Positions 37,286-47,102 of a stretch of 64,000 nt of DNA are shown here, in pieces. The notes under the pieces are model-generated. The model saw only the letters and a list, made by a program, of their open reading frames with translations, had not been told where the DNA came from and searched no databases. The stretch is from contig NZ_SUPW01000003.1 of the NCBI RefSeq assembly GCF_013337285.1, positions 124,001 through 188,000 on the forward strand, given 5' to 3'. Every line of letters starts with the position of its first letter. The first letter of the stretch is position 1. The translations under genes and the position numbers were made by a program. The stretch is from Agrobacterium tumefaciens (GTDB lineage Bacteria; Pseudomonadota; Alphaproteobacteria; Rhizobiales; Rhizobiaceae).

Positions 37286-38509
37286 TCAATCCCGTTTGAA
37301 GTCCAGAATATTGCCAAGCGCCGCCATTTGCTGGCGTTTCCATTCAACGGCGTCGCTGAACGCCCTGTCTCCCAGTTCCCATCGCTGCTGCTGGCTGGAG
37401 GCAAGCAACAGGACCGCATTGGCAAAACCCTGATGGTCATCATCATCGACGACGATCACGCCGTTGCGATAGTGCTCCGAAAGGCCCCTCGCGCCTGTTT
37501 GGGTGCTCACCGTTGGAACACCTGCCGCCAGAGCGTCGAGCAGTTTTATGTTGATGCCCGTGCCCAGCGTAATCGGATTGATCGACAGCGGCGCGCGCGA
37601 AAAAGCATCTTTCAGATTATCGACACGACCAAGCTTGAGAACGCCTTCCCTGTCTTCGATCCTGTTGCATATGCTGCCCGCCAAAACCAGCCGGATATCC
37701 GGCCGCGCAGCCCTGATCAAAGGCAAGACATTCTGAAGGAAGCCGTTGAGGGAAATGGCATTGGCATCATTGCCGGAACCGAGAAATAGAAAATCGTCCG
37801 ACGTAAAGTCTTCCACTCGTTGATTGAGATCGAGAATATGGCTGACGGTCGTAACGGTCGGCCTTTCATTTCCGAGCAGCTGCCTGAATATCCGCTCTTC
37901 TTCTTCCTGGATGGAAAGAACGACATCGGCGCGACGAAAGGCCTTGCGTTCCGCCTTCGGCGGAACCGAGAACCAGTATCCATATTTGTTGGCGGTCTTA
38001 ACGAACGCCCTGTGACGATCAGCAAAGGAGTCGTGCGTATCGAGAATGCGAAGCACATTCGCCGGCAGCCCCCTGAACGCCCGTGAATGAAATGCATATT
38101 CCACGATGACCGCATCGACCCCCAGCCGGCGCTGAACATCCCGTATCTGCCGGCCTATTTCCGGATAATAAAATTCATCGAGGTAATTGTAGAACCCTCT
38201 GTCGCGGCCAAGTACTCGGTAAATCTTCCGAACCGCCCGAAATACGGTCAATCCAACTTCGAAAGCCGGGTCCTCGGCAAACCGCTCATTCAGGCTGTCC
38301 CGCTTTCGGGACACAAAATGCAGATGGCCGGACCCGAATTCAACCTCATGAGCGGCGGGATCGAAATCGTCTATTATCGGAGTATCGATATAAACGAAAT
38401 GCACGTCATGGCCGAGCGACCGCACCGCGCGGGTGAGTTGCAATATCCTGCTGCGATTGCCGGCATTTGCAGGTACAGCGGGAATGGCTGAGACGAAAGC
38501 GACCCTCAT
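37286..38509 (-). CDS. Glycosyltransferase, GT4-like
   Basis: 407 residues, GT-B fold. C-terminal half: LGSGNDANAISL, a nucleotide-sugar-site region and NPITLGTGINIKLLDALAAGVP, equivalent to the EX7E region of GT4 but with the first Glu not clear. A soluble or peripheral enzyme that adds a sugar to a lipid-linked repeat unit. Last gene of the leftward operon; starts 9 bases after the pyruvyl-transferase-family gene. Confidence 0.8.
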   Translation of the reverse strand: MRVAFVSAIPAVPANAGNRSRILQLTRAVRSLGHDVHFVYIDTPIIDDFDPAAHEVEFGSGHLHFVSRKRDSLNERFAEDPAFEVGLTVFRAVRKIYRVLGRDRGFYNYLDEFYYPEIGRQIRDVQRRLGVDAVIVEYAFHSRAFRGLPANVLRILDTHDSFADRHRAFVKTANKYGYWFSVPPKAERKAFRRADVVLSIQEEEERIFRQLLGNERPTVTTVSHILDLNQRVEDFTSDDFLFLGSGNDANAISLNGFLQNVLPLIRAARPDIRLVLAGSICNRIEDREGVLKLGRVDNLKDAFSRAPLSINPITLGTGINIKLLDALAAGVPTVSTQTGARGLSEHYRNGVIVVDDDDHQGFANAVLLLASSQQQRWELGDRAFSDAVEWKRQQMAALGNILDFKRD

Positions 38510-38518
38510 ATCGATATC

Positions 38519-39844
38519 TCAAGGTCGACCGGAGAATACGTCAAACAGCTGGAAGTTCTTTTGCGAAAGCGCAAGAACATCTGGCAGTTTCCTCTTCACC
38601 TTTTCACCGACGTCATCCACTCGGTCGACAAAATCGATCAAGGCGCGCTTGATGCCGTCTTCAGTGTAAAAGGCAGCCGGCGAAAGAAGATCGTCTACTG
38701 GCAGATCAAAATGCTGATACAGCCCCTCGAACTTTCCCTGATAAGCGATACATATGACAGGGACACCTTTGCCGAGTGCGGCAATTGCAAGATGCATGCG
38801 GCCACTGACGAGGCCGTCAAGTTGCCCCGCAACACCCTTCAGAAACGGCGCAGCCCATTCGCCATCCAGATATCGAACCCTGTCACCGAGTGCTGCGGGC
38901 ATAAGCCCGGCAATGGCCTTCAGGCATACCTGATCGCCGAAGCCCTCGCGGTAATCATGCGGGATAAGCAGCCAGCATACCGGCCTTTCATCGGCAACAG
39001 ATTGCAGGGCTTCCGCCCCGCGCCTGACGATTGTCTCAATCTGTAAGCGATCGGCATTTTTGAACAGCATGGGATGCAGATTGAAACCCATCACCCTGTA
39101 TCCTTCGGCACGCTTTCGCGCGATCCATGAACTTGTGCTCTCATCAGGCTCGGATGGGACGAGGCTGAACGCGGAATCGGCAACGAGTGCCGCATTGGTC
39201 TTTGCAAAGGACTTCAGGCGATCAAGAGAAACGGCATCGCGCACATTGAGCGAAACTGCCGGGTGAAGAGAGCGATAAAACATGGCCAGAGCGGGATGCG
39301 GCTTGTCATTGAAACTGAAACCAAGGATCACGCTGCTGATCCCGGCGGCGGCAGCGAGGTCAGCGCTGGCAAGAAGTTTTGCACTCATCAGCGGTTGATA
39401 GTACCCGTCCATGACATCAGCGCCGATGACGACAACGCAATCATAGTTTCGTGCCGAGAACTGCTCCACCAAGGCCCCTATGAAATCGGCCCTGCCGAAG
39501 ATATCGACAGGAGAAAAACCCCGCTGAAAAACGGGACCGATGAATTCGGATCCTTCGACAAGAATATCCACTTCCACATTCGGATTGCTTGAACGCGCTT
39601 GTTGCAGCGTGGCCGTGATCATCGCGTCATCACCAACCGAACCTAAAACGGTCACGGGGTCTCCGGTCACGATCAGAAGCCGTTTCGGCCGATCGCCGGC
39701 GTTGACAGGCCTTATCCGGCGCTTTTGTTCCTGCAGGTCGTTAAAGAATTGCCGAAGCGCAATATCCCTGTTGCGCCGCTCATTATACGCCACCAGCCTT
39801 TGACGCAGCGGGGTCGGCAGCAGTCTTTTTATCAGCTTGCGCAT
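38519..39844 (-). CDS. Polysaccharide pyruvyl transferase family protein
   Basis: 441 residues. RLLIVTGDPVTVLGSVGDDAMI at the start (about residues 50-70) and the late SGRMHLAIAALGKGVPVI block are the hallmarks of the PS_pyruv_trans family, which transfers pyruvate ketals from PEP to sugars. It overlaps the upstream flippase gene by 13 bases, so translation is coupled. It pairs with flippase 39832-41316 in the same way as 41524-42471 pairs with 42508-43980. Confidence 0.8.
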   Translation of the reverse strand: MRKLIKRLLPTPLRQRLVAYNERRNRDIALRQFFNDLQEQKRRIRPVNAGDRPKRLLIVTGDPVTVLGSVGDDAMITATLQQARSSNPNVEVDILVEGSEFIGPVFQRGFSPVDIFGRADFIGALVEQFSARNYDCVVVIGADVMDGYYQPLMSAKLLASADLAAAAGISSVILGFSFNDKPHPALAMFYRSLHPAVSLNVRDAVSLDRLKSFAKTNAALVADSAFSLVPSEPDESTSSWIARKRAEGYRVMGFNLHPMLFKNADRLQIETIVRRGAEALQSVADERPVCWLLIPHDYREGFGDQVCLKAIAGLMPAALGDRVRYLDGEWAAPFLKGVAGQLDGLVSGRMHLAIAALGKGVPVICIAYQGKFEGLYQHFDLPVDDLLSPAAFYTEDGIKRALIDFVDRVDDVGEKVKRKLPDVLALSQKNFQLFDVFSGRP

Positions 39845-41316
39845 TTGCCTTCCTTTCGAGAGAAGATTTTGCCCGTGACAAGCCTGACGACACGCCTGGC
39901 CTCATTCCTTGCGGTCAGGGCCATGAGCAGAAGATATGCAAGGGCGAATATGGACCCGAGGAGCATTCCCGATATGAACTCCCCCGCCCCCAGAGCTTTG
40001 ACTTCAGGGCGCATCCACTGCACCAGAAGAAAGCAGAAGGCGCAGGAGGCAAAGCTGGGCAGAAGCAGGAGAAATATCTTGAGAAGCCGAACCCCAAGCT
40101 CACGTGCGACATAAAAAAACGTGAACGGCGTGGAGGTCAGCTGCCCGAAAACATAAAGAATGACCATTGCCCCGATACTGTCCGCAGGGACCAACAGAAT
40201 GAGGAGAATGGTCGAAATCGCCTTCACGCTTCCGGCAATCAACACCCTGTCCGGTCTTCCCCGCGCGGAGAGAAAAGGCCCGTTCTGAAACTGAACGCAT
40301 TGCAATGCGCCGAGGAGAAGAAGCGGCTGCGCAACCTCGTCCGCCCCCTGCCAGCGGGCGCCAAACAATACGCTGCATATTTCCGGCGCCAATGCTGCCG
40401 AAAGCACGAAGATGGGAGTCGAAACAATCGCCGATATCGTGATCGACTGTTTATATAGTTCCGCCATGCGCTCTCGCTCATGCGATATGCGCGAAAGGAC
40501 CGTCAACGAGACGTCATAAAGTGCCGCCTGAAGCAACTGCATCAGAAGCTGATAGAGGCGGCTGCCAACGGTATAGAGCCCGAAGAGAGCCACGCCGTAA
40601 TGTCCGAGGATCATGACATCGATCAGACGGGTGGAGCCAAAGTCAACGATGCGCAGACCCAGAGCGGATGAACCGAACCGAAGCAGCTGGATAAATGTGT
40701 CGGGCTTCAGCGTCGTTCCTGGAAGCCAGTAGGGTTTTCGCCAGAGCCAGATCAACGTGACGATGGTTGCAACATAACCCTGAACGACGAGGCTCCAGAC
40801 ACCAAGCCCCGCGATCGCGAATATAATCGCTGCGCCGCCACCGAGAATGTTGGAAATGAAAGTCCTGATCGCCAGAGGCTTGAAGGCAAGCGCCCGCCGA
40901 TAATTTAATTCCTGAAAGAGGGAAGCCGTGTTTAACGGCAGCAACAGGCAAACCGCAATGATGATCGGCGCGAGCCCCTCAACCTCGAACCAGCTTTCCA
41001 GCCTCGGAGACAGCAGCCAGACAGCAACCACAAACACCGTCGCGACGGCCACCGACACGTAAAATGGCAGGTTGATGTCACTCGGCTCAAGATTGCGCTT
41101 CTGCACGATGGCGTCGGCAAATCCGAATTCGGAGACCAGCTGAATCAACATCAGAACCAGCCCTGCCGCCGCAACCATGCCGTAATCGGTGGGACTAAGA
41201 AAACGGGCAAGAACAATGAAAAGAACCGAGGTAAAGAGCTTTCCACCCCAGTTCTGGACGATGGACCAAAAAATACCTCTGATAGCGGCGCTGCCTATGG
41301 AATTGGATTCCGACAT
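39832..41316 (-). CDS. Polysaccharide flippase, MOP superfamily (Wzx/ExoT-like)
   Basis: 494 residues with about 12-14 membrane helices. Begins SIGSAAIRGIFWSIVQNWGGKL and carries the LARFLSPTDYGMVA motif of the WzxC/PST exporters. It would flip lipid-linked repeat units across the inner membrane. ATG 41316 shares its A with the TGA of the small upstream ORF (TGATG), a typical coupling arrangement. Confidence 0.88.
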   Translation of the reverse strand: MSESNSIGSAAIRGIFWSIVQNWGGKLFTSVLFIVLARFLSPTDYGMVAAAGLVLMLIQLVSEFGFADAIVQKRNLEPSDINLPFYVSVAVATVFVVAVWLLSPRLESWFEVEGLAPIIIAVCLLLPLNTASLFQELNYRRALAFKPLAIRTFISNILGGGAAIIFAIAGLGVWSLVVQGYVATIVTLIWLWRKPYWLPGTTLKPDTFIQLLRFGSSALGLRIVDFGSTRLIDVMILGHYGVALFGLYTVGSRLYQLLMQLLQAALYDVSLTVLSRISHERERMAELYKQSITISAIVSTPIFVLSAALAPEICSVLFGARWQGADEVAQPLLLLGALQCVQFQNGPFLSARGRPDRVLIAGSVKAISTILLILLVPADSIGAMVILYVFGQLTSTPFTFFYVARELGVRLLKIFLLLLPSFASCAFCFLLVQWMRPEVKALGAGEFISGMLLGSIFALAYLLLMALTARNEARRVVRLVTGKIFSRKEGKCAS

Positions 41317-41468
41317 CAGTTGACCACCAGTTTCAAAGCTGGCCGCGACCAAACGGCCTTCATCAGGATCAGAAAACGATCGGAGCTCCAGATGAGAAGA
41401 CGGGCTTTACCCATACTGTCTTCCGCCACCGTTTTCCTCGAAGAGTATCTGGCGGCGGACAAATCCAT
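41316..41468 (-). CDS. Small ORF, possible glycosyltransferase remnant
   Basis: 50 codons from ATG 41468, ending at TGA 41316-41318, which overlaps the flippase start by one base. The frame stays open upstream to a stop near 41500 and the extended reading (DYRRAMDLSAARY) resembles the C-terminal end of GT4 enzymes. It could be a short real gene or the tail of a lost glycosyltransferase. No database match was possible. Confidence 0.3.
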   Translation of the reverse strand: MDLSAARYSSRKTVAEDSMGKARLLIWSSDRFLILMKAVWSRPALKLVVN

Positions 41469-41523
41469 TGCCCGCCTGTAATCCGCGTTCCCGGCAATTC
41501 ACCAGAACCCCAGTGTTGAGGTT

Positions 41524-42471
41524 TCAGGCTCTCCTGAATTGCCGTTTCCAAGTGTCGATTGCCTCCACCGGCAACTTTATCGGCGGTGGCTCGCTGCCGG
41601 CAATCCAGTTCGACATGCTGTCGAAATCCTTGCGGTCCATGGTCGGCAGACCGGTATCCTTGGAAATTTCCGTAGCTCGATTATCGACTTTGACGATCAG
41701 GGCGCGGCGGAATTTCTGCATTGCGCGGATACCGCCATGCAGGCGCGTCCCGACGAAATCCACATCCTCATTGTCAAGAAAGTGGTTATAGGCGGCGAGC
41801 GTCGGATCGATAAACTTCAGCCCGGAAATATTCATGGAAGCCAGATAGGCCGCATCTTCACGCTGCTGCGGCCAGAAATAGACGGTGTCGTAACGATCCT
41901 TCAGAATTTCAATCATCTTTTTGTCCTCCTCCTGGCGATTGAGGTAGAAGGTCAGCGTTGTAACAACGGAAGAGGCCTTGGCAGTGGGAATGGACTTGCA
42001 ATGGTCCGGATCAAGCCCCCACATGGTCGGGCAAGAGGTGTTCAGAACCTTTTTGCCGAGGGACCTGAGTTTTTCGGCGGTGTAATTGTCGCGCACCGCA
42101 TGCGTGAATTCATCCGACAGAATTTTTTTCAGAATCCAGCGCGAATAGGCGTTCGGCTGTTTCATGTAGTTCATCCAGCCGCAGCCGAGCAGAACAGTCT
42201 CCCGGAAGGCGAAGGCATCCCACGGTAGCAACTTCCACAACACGCGGGCCTCCATGTTCGATGCGAGAATATTGGTGCCGGCAACAAAGGCAGCTTCGCT
42301 CTTGCGCAGCAGCGACTTCGAGACGTTCGTCATATATTCATGGGTCGCCACATGATAGGGATAAGCTTGAGGAACAACCTCAAGCAGCACATCCTTGACG
42401 GCATCGAGAATGATCTGATCGCCGAGATTGTCCGAGGCTACGGTTGTATCGAGAATGGTAATCGTCTTCAT
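41524..42471 (-). CDS. Polysaccharide pyruvyl transferase family protein (second copy)
   Basis: 315 residues. Starts ITILDTTVASDNLGDQIILDAV, with the NLGD motif of the family, and has FVGTRLHGGIRAMQKFRRALIV near the C-terminus. It is shorter than the copy at 38519-39844 and only distantly similar, so not a recent duplicate. ATG 42471 follows GAGG. Lies between two flippase genes in one leftward operon. Pyruvylation or another PEP- or sugar-linked reaction is likely. Confidence 0.8.
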   Translation of the reverse strand: MKTITILDTTVASDNLGDQIILDAVKDVLLEVVPQAYPYHVATHEYMTNVSKSLLRKSEAAFVAGTNILASNMEARVLWKLLPWDAFAFRETVLLGCGWMNYMKQPNAYSRWILKKILSDEFTHAVRDNYTAEKLRSLGKKVLNTSCPTMWGLDPDHCKSIPTAKASSVVTTLTFYLNRQEEDKKMIEILKDRYDTVYFWPQQREDAAYLASMNISGLKFIDPTLAAYNHFLDNEDVDFVGTRLHGGIRAMQKFRRALIVKVDNRATEISKDTGLPTMDRKDFDSMSNWIAGSEPPPIKLPVEAIDTWKRQFRRA

Positions 42472-42507
42472 TGGAACCTCGTCCTGAAATTAAGTCGTTC
42501 TGCAATT

Positions 42508-43980
42508 TCATTTTCGTGAAAAAAGCGCCCTGGCCTCTTTGAGCACCCCCCTTATGTCCCCGGGCATCGTGACAAAAAGCAGAGCCGGATAGATCACCGC
42601 CCCTGCCGAGACCAGCAGGCATAGTGTTACCGGTTTGGAGAAACGTTCGCCCATCATCCAGTAGAGACCGCTAACCAGAACAGCCATGGTGAAGGCCGCG
42701 ATGAGCGGCAACATGCAGGTGCGAAGCGTACCGCCTATCGAAATGCCGGCGCTGTTTCGGACGCTGACTAAAGCGACCGGCCACGTCAGATAGGCCCTTA
42801 CGACATGAGCAAGAGTAACCGGCAGCAAGCCGAAAGGCGCAGCGGCAAGACCGAGCCCACAGCCGATAACGACCTGCAGAAACGACAGATACAGGGTTTT
42901 ACCGCCCTGCCGGATGGCGGTCAGAAGCGGCCAGACGAAGGAATTAGCGACAAACGGCAGAGCCGTCAGACATAATAATTGCGTGACCGGTGCGGCGGCG
43001 GCCCAGTTTTCGCCGAAGGTAACGGGAATAAGAACCGGCGCCGTGGCCGCAAGGCCAAGGAAACACGGGAAAGCAATGATGCCCGACAGCCGGATAAAGC
43101 CGAAATAGGCATTTTCGAGGGATTTGTTCTCGGCATTGATGCGTGCATAACTCGTCAACGCTACCGATGTCAGGGGAATGACGGCCAGCTGACTGACGAG
43201 ATCAATGCACCGCCATGACAACCGGATATACCCCACGGCCGCGGTCGAGAGAAAAGTTGCGGCGATAAGCTCCTGCAGGCGGACATTGAGGCCCATCAGG
43301 AAGTTTGCCGCAAAGATGCGCGACCCGAAACTCCACTGATCCGCCACATAGGCTCTGACGAAACGCGGACGCGGAATCCAGCCGCAGGCAATCCAGTTCA
43401 TACAAGTCGTCACAACACTGGCGATCAGCCTCTGCACGACCATTGCCCATACGCCCCAACCATTCAGGGCCAGAGCGATTGCGATCACACCGGCGAGAAA
43501 ATTGGACAGGAGCGCACGCATGGCAAGCTTGCGAAACGCGAACTCACGCTGCAGGCGGGCTTCATGGATGGTGCCAGCGCCCATGATGAAGAGAACGGTG
43601 GAGAGCGCCATCAAGACCGGGCTGAGTTCCGCAATTCCGAACAGCCCCGCGAGAAACGGCGCCGCCAGCGAAAGCAAGGCGCACAACACGGCTCCCCACA
43701 AAAGTGAAAACCAGAAAGCCGTGTCCGCATAGTCTTCGTCCAGCTCCGGTCGCTGCAACACCGCCTCCGGCAATCCGCCGCGGGCGATGACGAGGATGAT
43801 ATCCACGAAAACCGTTGCGATGGCGACAAGTCCAAACTCGTCCGGCGTCAGCAGGCGCGCCAGAATGAGGAAGACGACGAAAGACAGAAAGACGTTGCCA
43901 TAACCGCCGACCGCACTCCACAGGGCGCTCGTGACCGAGCGCCTTTCAAGACGGGGAGCGTTTTCGTCCAACTTCAACAT
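42508..43980 (-). CDS. Polysaccharide flippase, MOP superfamily (second copy)
   Basis: 490 residues, 12-14 helices, with VTSALWSAVGGYGNVFLSFVVF and LARLLTPDEFGLVA motifs of the PST/WzxC family. ATG 43980 chosen; a TTG at 43986 is also in frame. Similar in kind to 39832-41316 but clearly diverged. It has its own pyruvyl-transferase-family partner immediately downstream. Confidence 0.88.
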   Translation of the reverse strand: MLKLDENAPRLERRSVTSALWSAVGGYGNVFLSFVVFLILARLLTPDEFGLVAIATVFVDIILVIARGGLPEAVLQRPELDEDYADTAFWFSLLWGAVLCALLSLAAPFLAGLFGIAELSPVLMALSTVLFIMGAGTIHEARLQREFAFRKLAMRALLSNFLAGVIAIALALNGWGVWAMVVQRLIASVVTTCMNWIACGWIPRPRFVRAYVADQWSFGSRIFAANFLMGLNVRLQELIAATFLSTAAVGYIRLSWRCIDLVSQLAVIPLTSVALTSYARINAENKSLENAYFGFIRLSGIIAFPCFLGLAATAPVLIPVTFGENWAAAAPVTQLLCLTALPFVANSFVWPLLTAIRQGGKTLYLSFLQVVIGCGLGLAAAPFGLLPVTLAHVVRAYLTWPVALVSVRNSAGISIGGTLRTCMLPLIAAFTMAVLVSGLYWMMGERFSKPVTLCLLVSAGAVIYPALLFVTMPGDIRGVLKEARALFSRK

Positions 43981-44053
43981 CTGCAAAACCCGGAAACACG
44001 GGATGGCGCCCTGCCCGCGGCTGAAAGATCAGCGCGTGGCATCCGCACGCCCG

Positions 44054-45277
44054 TCATGCGGCTGCAGCCTTGCTTTTCGCCAGCACGTCTTCATAGAGCT
44101 TCACATAATTTTCGCCGACCCGCCGTGAGGTGGATTCCTCGACGATATTTCCGAAATCGGCCTCCGTCGGCAATTGCTCGCGCGAAAGCGTCAGCACCCG
44201 GCGAATGCGCGCGGCAAGGTCAGCGGCATTGCCCGGCTCGAACAGCCAGTCGTGATTGGTCTCGCCGATGAGTTCCGGGATACCGCCCGAGGCCGCGCCG
44301 ATGACCGGAACGCCCATGGCATAGGCCTCATAAATCGTGCGCGGCGAAGGTTCGGCCCAGAAAGAGGGAACGATCAGAACATCAATCTCTTCGAAAAACT
44401 CCTTCGGCTTCGCCCAGCCGATGAATTCGATCGGCAGATCGCCCGCCTGCTTCGTAAAACGCTCGATGGAATCGTCCATCGCCTGGCCGGCGACCAGACA
44501 GCGCCAGTTGCCATGGCCGATCTCCCTGAAAGCATCGACCATGTTGCCAACGCCTTTTTCGGTATTGATGCGGCCGATATAGCCAAAGGTCAGCGGCTTG
44601 CCGCTCCGGTCGATCCGCCGGCGGGCGACCGGATCGCCCTCCGGAACCGTGCAGGAATAGAAGATGATGCGTCGCAGGCTTTCGGGAATATGGTGGAACA
44701 GTCCATGATTGACATGCGTCTTGAGGATTTCCGTCCCAACGCTCGCGACCGCGCCAATATAACGTTGCGTGAATTTCTTGGTGAAATTCACCACCTGACA
44801 GCCCAGATGGATATGCTCGCAGGGTTTTCCGCCCTTGAACATGGCGGCATTGCCGCACAGGAGATCATATTCGCAAATCGTATGGACGATCGGAATGCCG
44901 CGCCTATGCGCCGCCCGCCACACCAGCGTGGTAACGTCCAGCAGCGAATGGGTGTTGAGAACATCCGGCCTGAAATCGTCAAGAACGGCTTCGAACTGCT
45001 TCTCAACGTTGAAATTCCACTGCTGCCTGATCTTCTGCATACGCCTTTGCTGCGGCGTGTGTTGAGGCCAGTCCTCAAGCCAGAAATCATTATTGTGGAA
45101 CATGCGGTAAACGCTGACGCCGTTGCGCACCGTTTTGGGCTCCGCCTGCCGTTCAATGCAGGCGGCGCCGACGGTATGCCCCATGGAGACGAGTTCCTCG
45201 GCAAGGTGCTCGACCGACCGTTCGCATCCGCCGACAATATGCGGCGGGTAAAGACTGCTCAAATGGAGAATTCGCAT
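44054..45277 (-). CDS. Glycosyltransferase, GT4 family
   Basis: 407 residues. MRILHLSSLYPPHIVGGCE at the N-terminus and GYIGRINTEKGV, FWAEPSPRTIYEAYAMGVPVIG near the C-terminus are full GT4 signatures including the EX7E pair. It is clearly paralogous to the gene at 54210-55415 (shared FRPDVxNTHSL block). First gene of the leftward operon; the promoter lies in the AT-rich gap to 45764. Confidence 0.9.
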   Translation of the reverse strand: MRILHLSSLYPPHIVGGCERSVEHLAEELVSMGHTVGAACIERQAEPKTVRNGVSVYRMFHNNDFWLEDWPQHTPQQRRMQKIRQQWNFNVEKQFEAVLDDFRPDVLNTHSLLDVTTLVWRAAHRRGIPIVHTICEYDLLCGNAAMFKGGKPCEHIHLGCQVVNFTKKFTQRYIGAVASVGTEILKTHVNHGLFHHIPESLRRIIFYSCTVPEGDPVARRRIDRSGKPLTFGYIGRINTEKGVGNMVDAFREIGHGNWRCLVAGQAMDDSIERFTKQAGDLPIEFIGWAKPKEFFEEIDVLIVPSFWAEPSPRTIYEAYAMGVPVIGAASGGIPELIGETNHDWLFEPGNAADLAARIRRVLTLSREQLPTEADFGNIVEESTSRRVGENYVKLYEDVLAKSKAAAA

Positions 45278-45764
45278 GCGGATACGCTCTATTTTCCTTA
45301 ATCGAAAATTTATGACTTCCGCTCTGGCCTTGCCACGCTCCCGAAGTGCCGGGAGCCAGTGAGACATTTGTAAAAAAATACAAAAGCCGGAGCGGAACTA
45401 ACATTTGAAAATATGAATAACCAAAAATTCACTTTCAAAAAGCACGGGAATTGAGGGCATTTCAAGTGATTTCTTTTCGCGGTGCGACAAAAGTCATCCC
45501 GTGTTGCGAAAAGAGCCGGTCCCGTGCTACGTCATCTGAATACGAAATATCCGGACTAAAGCGGCAGTTTATGCTGTCTGGAACGGTGACTGCTTTATAT
45601 TTTCTTATTTTGCAAACATGGATTTGATGGCGGCTGAAAAAACGCCGCGAAGCTTTCAGGACATTCTAACCGCAGCATATTGAGAGACGACGCCCGCATT
45701 TAATCGGCGCCCACCCAGCCATGCCTCACTTTGCACTGTCCGCCATGATTATCAGGAGACACAG
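45278..45764. promoter_or_regulatory. AT-rich divergent intergenic region, 487 bases
   Basis: The region controls the leftward GT/flippase operon and the rightward hydrolase gene. An AT-rich core (about 45370-45445) contrasts with the GC-rich genes. No credible ORF. In rhizobia such regions upstream of EPS genes are targets of MucR/Ros-type zinc-finger regulators; no site is proven here. Confidence 0.4.
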
Positions 45765-47093
45765 ATGAACGGAAAACAGCCGATCACCATGGGCCGCCTG
45801 ACACGGCGCAGCCTGCTCTCGGCAACACCTTTCGCATTGGCCGCCGCCACCGGCTCCTATCCCGCATTCGCACAGACCCCGTCCGTTTTTTCCGCCGATA
45901 CGGAAGCCTTTCTCGATAGTGTGGGCGTGTGCGGCCATTTCGCTCGCCCGACGGGCATCTATCCGGAAGCCTTCGAGCGCATCCTGCCTGAACTTGAGGC
46001 GCTGGGCGTGCGCCATCTGCGCGATGAGGGACTGATCACCGCAAGAGACAGCCGCAACAGCCCCGCCTTTCAGCGCCTGCGCCAGATCGTGGCGGCCGGC
46101 CTTCGCCTTACCATCATCTGTTATGATGATCTCAATCCCTATGTTTCCACGCCGCTCGACAGGATCGCTGATTTCCACGACTGGTGTGACGGCGGCATCG
46201 CCCTCTTCGAGGGCAGCAATGAACCGGTGCTGACGAAGGATCCCGCGAACGCGCCCGGCATTTCGGCCCGGCATCAAACGGCGCTGCGCGAGATCATCCA
46301 CTCGACGCCCGACCTCAGCGGCGTTCCGCTTGCGGCGCCAAGCTATGTCCTGACGAACAGGGAACTGGCGCTGGATCTGCAGGCGGTCAGCGACTACGGC
46401 AACATTCACCCCTATGCCGGAATGGAGCATCCCGAAACGACCGGGCCGGGGGCGCTTTCCAAATCTATTGCCGCCTCGGCGCATATCACGCCCGGCCGCC
46501 CGGTGCTCGCCACGGAAATCGGCTACCATACGTCATTGCAGCCGAAGACCTTCCATTTCCCCGTTACCGAGGGGATCAAGGCGCGCTACATGCCCCGCGC
46601 GCTTTTGTGGTGTTTCCTCAGCCGCATCCGCCGGGCCTATATTTATGAAATGGTGTCGAGCTTCGCGCAGGATGAGACAAACCCGGAATCATCCTTTGGC
46701 CTGCTGCGCCACGATCTGAGCCGAACGCCCGCTTATGAGGCCGTGCGCGCCCTTCTGTCGCTTTGCAAGGCGAAGCGGCAAACCAGCCCGGCGGAAAGGC
46801 GCCTCGATTTTCTCCAGAGCGATGCCGAAAGGGTGACGTTGCGGCTGGCAAGGCCCGACGGCGCGCTGCTTGTGCCGGTGTGGCTCGGCATCCGGGGCTG
46901 GCAATGGCCGGCCCGGATCGAAAATCCGCCCGCAGAACGGCTCGCGGTCTTTTCCGTAACCAGGCCTCACAATCAGGTCATCGCCCACCGCTTCAGCGAC
47001 GACGGATCCGTGACCCAGCGGGTGATCGCGCAGCAAGGCGGGCAATACCAGCTCTCCGTCAGCGACCAGCTCACCGTTCTGGAGGTTTTCTGA
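45765..47093 (+). CDS. Tat-secreted clan GH-A-like glycosyl hydrolase
   Basis: 442 residues. A twin-arginine signal (TRRSLL, about 13-18) with cut near AFAQ (36) sends it to the periplasm. The mature part looks like a TIM-barrel glycosidase: FEGSNEP gives Glu153 as acid/base and ATEIGYHT gives Glu251 as nucleophile, the order of clan GH-A and of PslG-type GH39 proteins in polysaccharide loci. It may trim or recycle the polymer. ATG 45765 has CAGGAGACACAG upstream. Confidence 0.75.
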   Translation: MNGKQPITMGRLTRRSLLSATPFALAAATGSYPAFAQTPSVFSADTEAFLDSVGVCGHFARPTGIYPEAFERILPELEALGVRHLRDEGLITARDSRNSPAFQRLRQIVAAGLRLTIICYDDLNPYVSTPLDRIADFHDWCDGGIALFEGSNEPVLTKDPANAPGISARHQTALREIIHSTPDLSGVPLAAPSYVLTNRELALDLQAVSDYGNIHPYAGMEHPETTGPGALSKSIAASAHITPGRPVLATEIGYHTSLQPKTFHFPVTEGIKARYMPRALLWCFLSRIRRAYIYEMVSSFAQDETNPESSFGLLRHDLSRTPAYEAVRALLSLCKAKRQTSPAERRLDFLQSDAERVTLRLARPDGALLVPVWLGIRGWQWPARIENPPAERLAVFSVTRPHNQVIAHRFSDDGSVTQRVIAQQGGQYQLSVSDQLTVLEVF

Positions 47094-47102
47094 GGGCTGA
47101 GG

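Noticed and set aside
44174..45301. 375-codon frame antisense to the GT4 gene
   Set aside because: Antisense shadow of a GT4 gene with all catalytic motifs.
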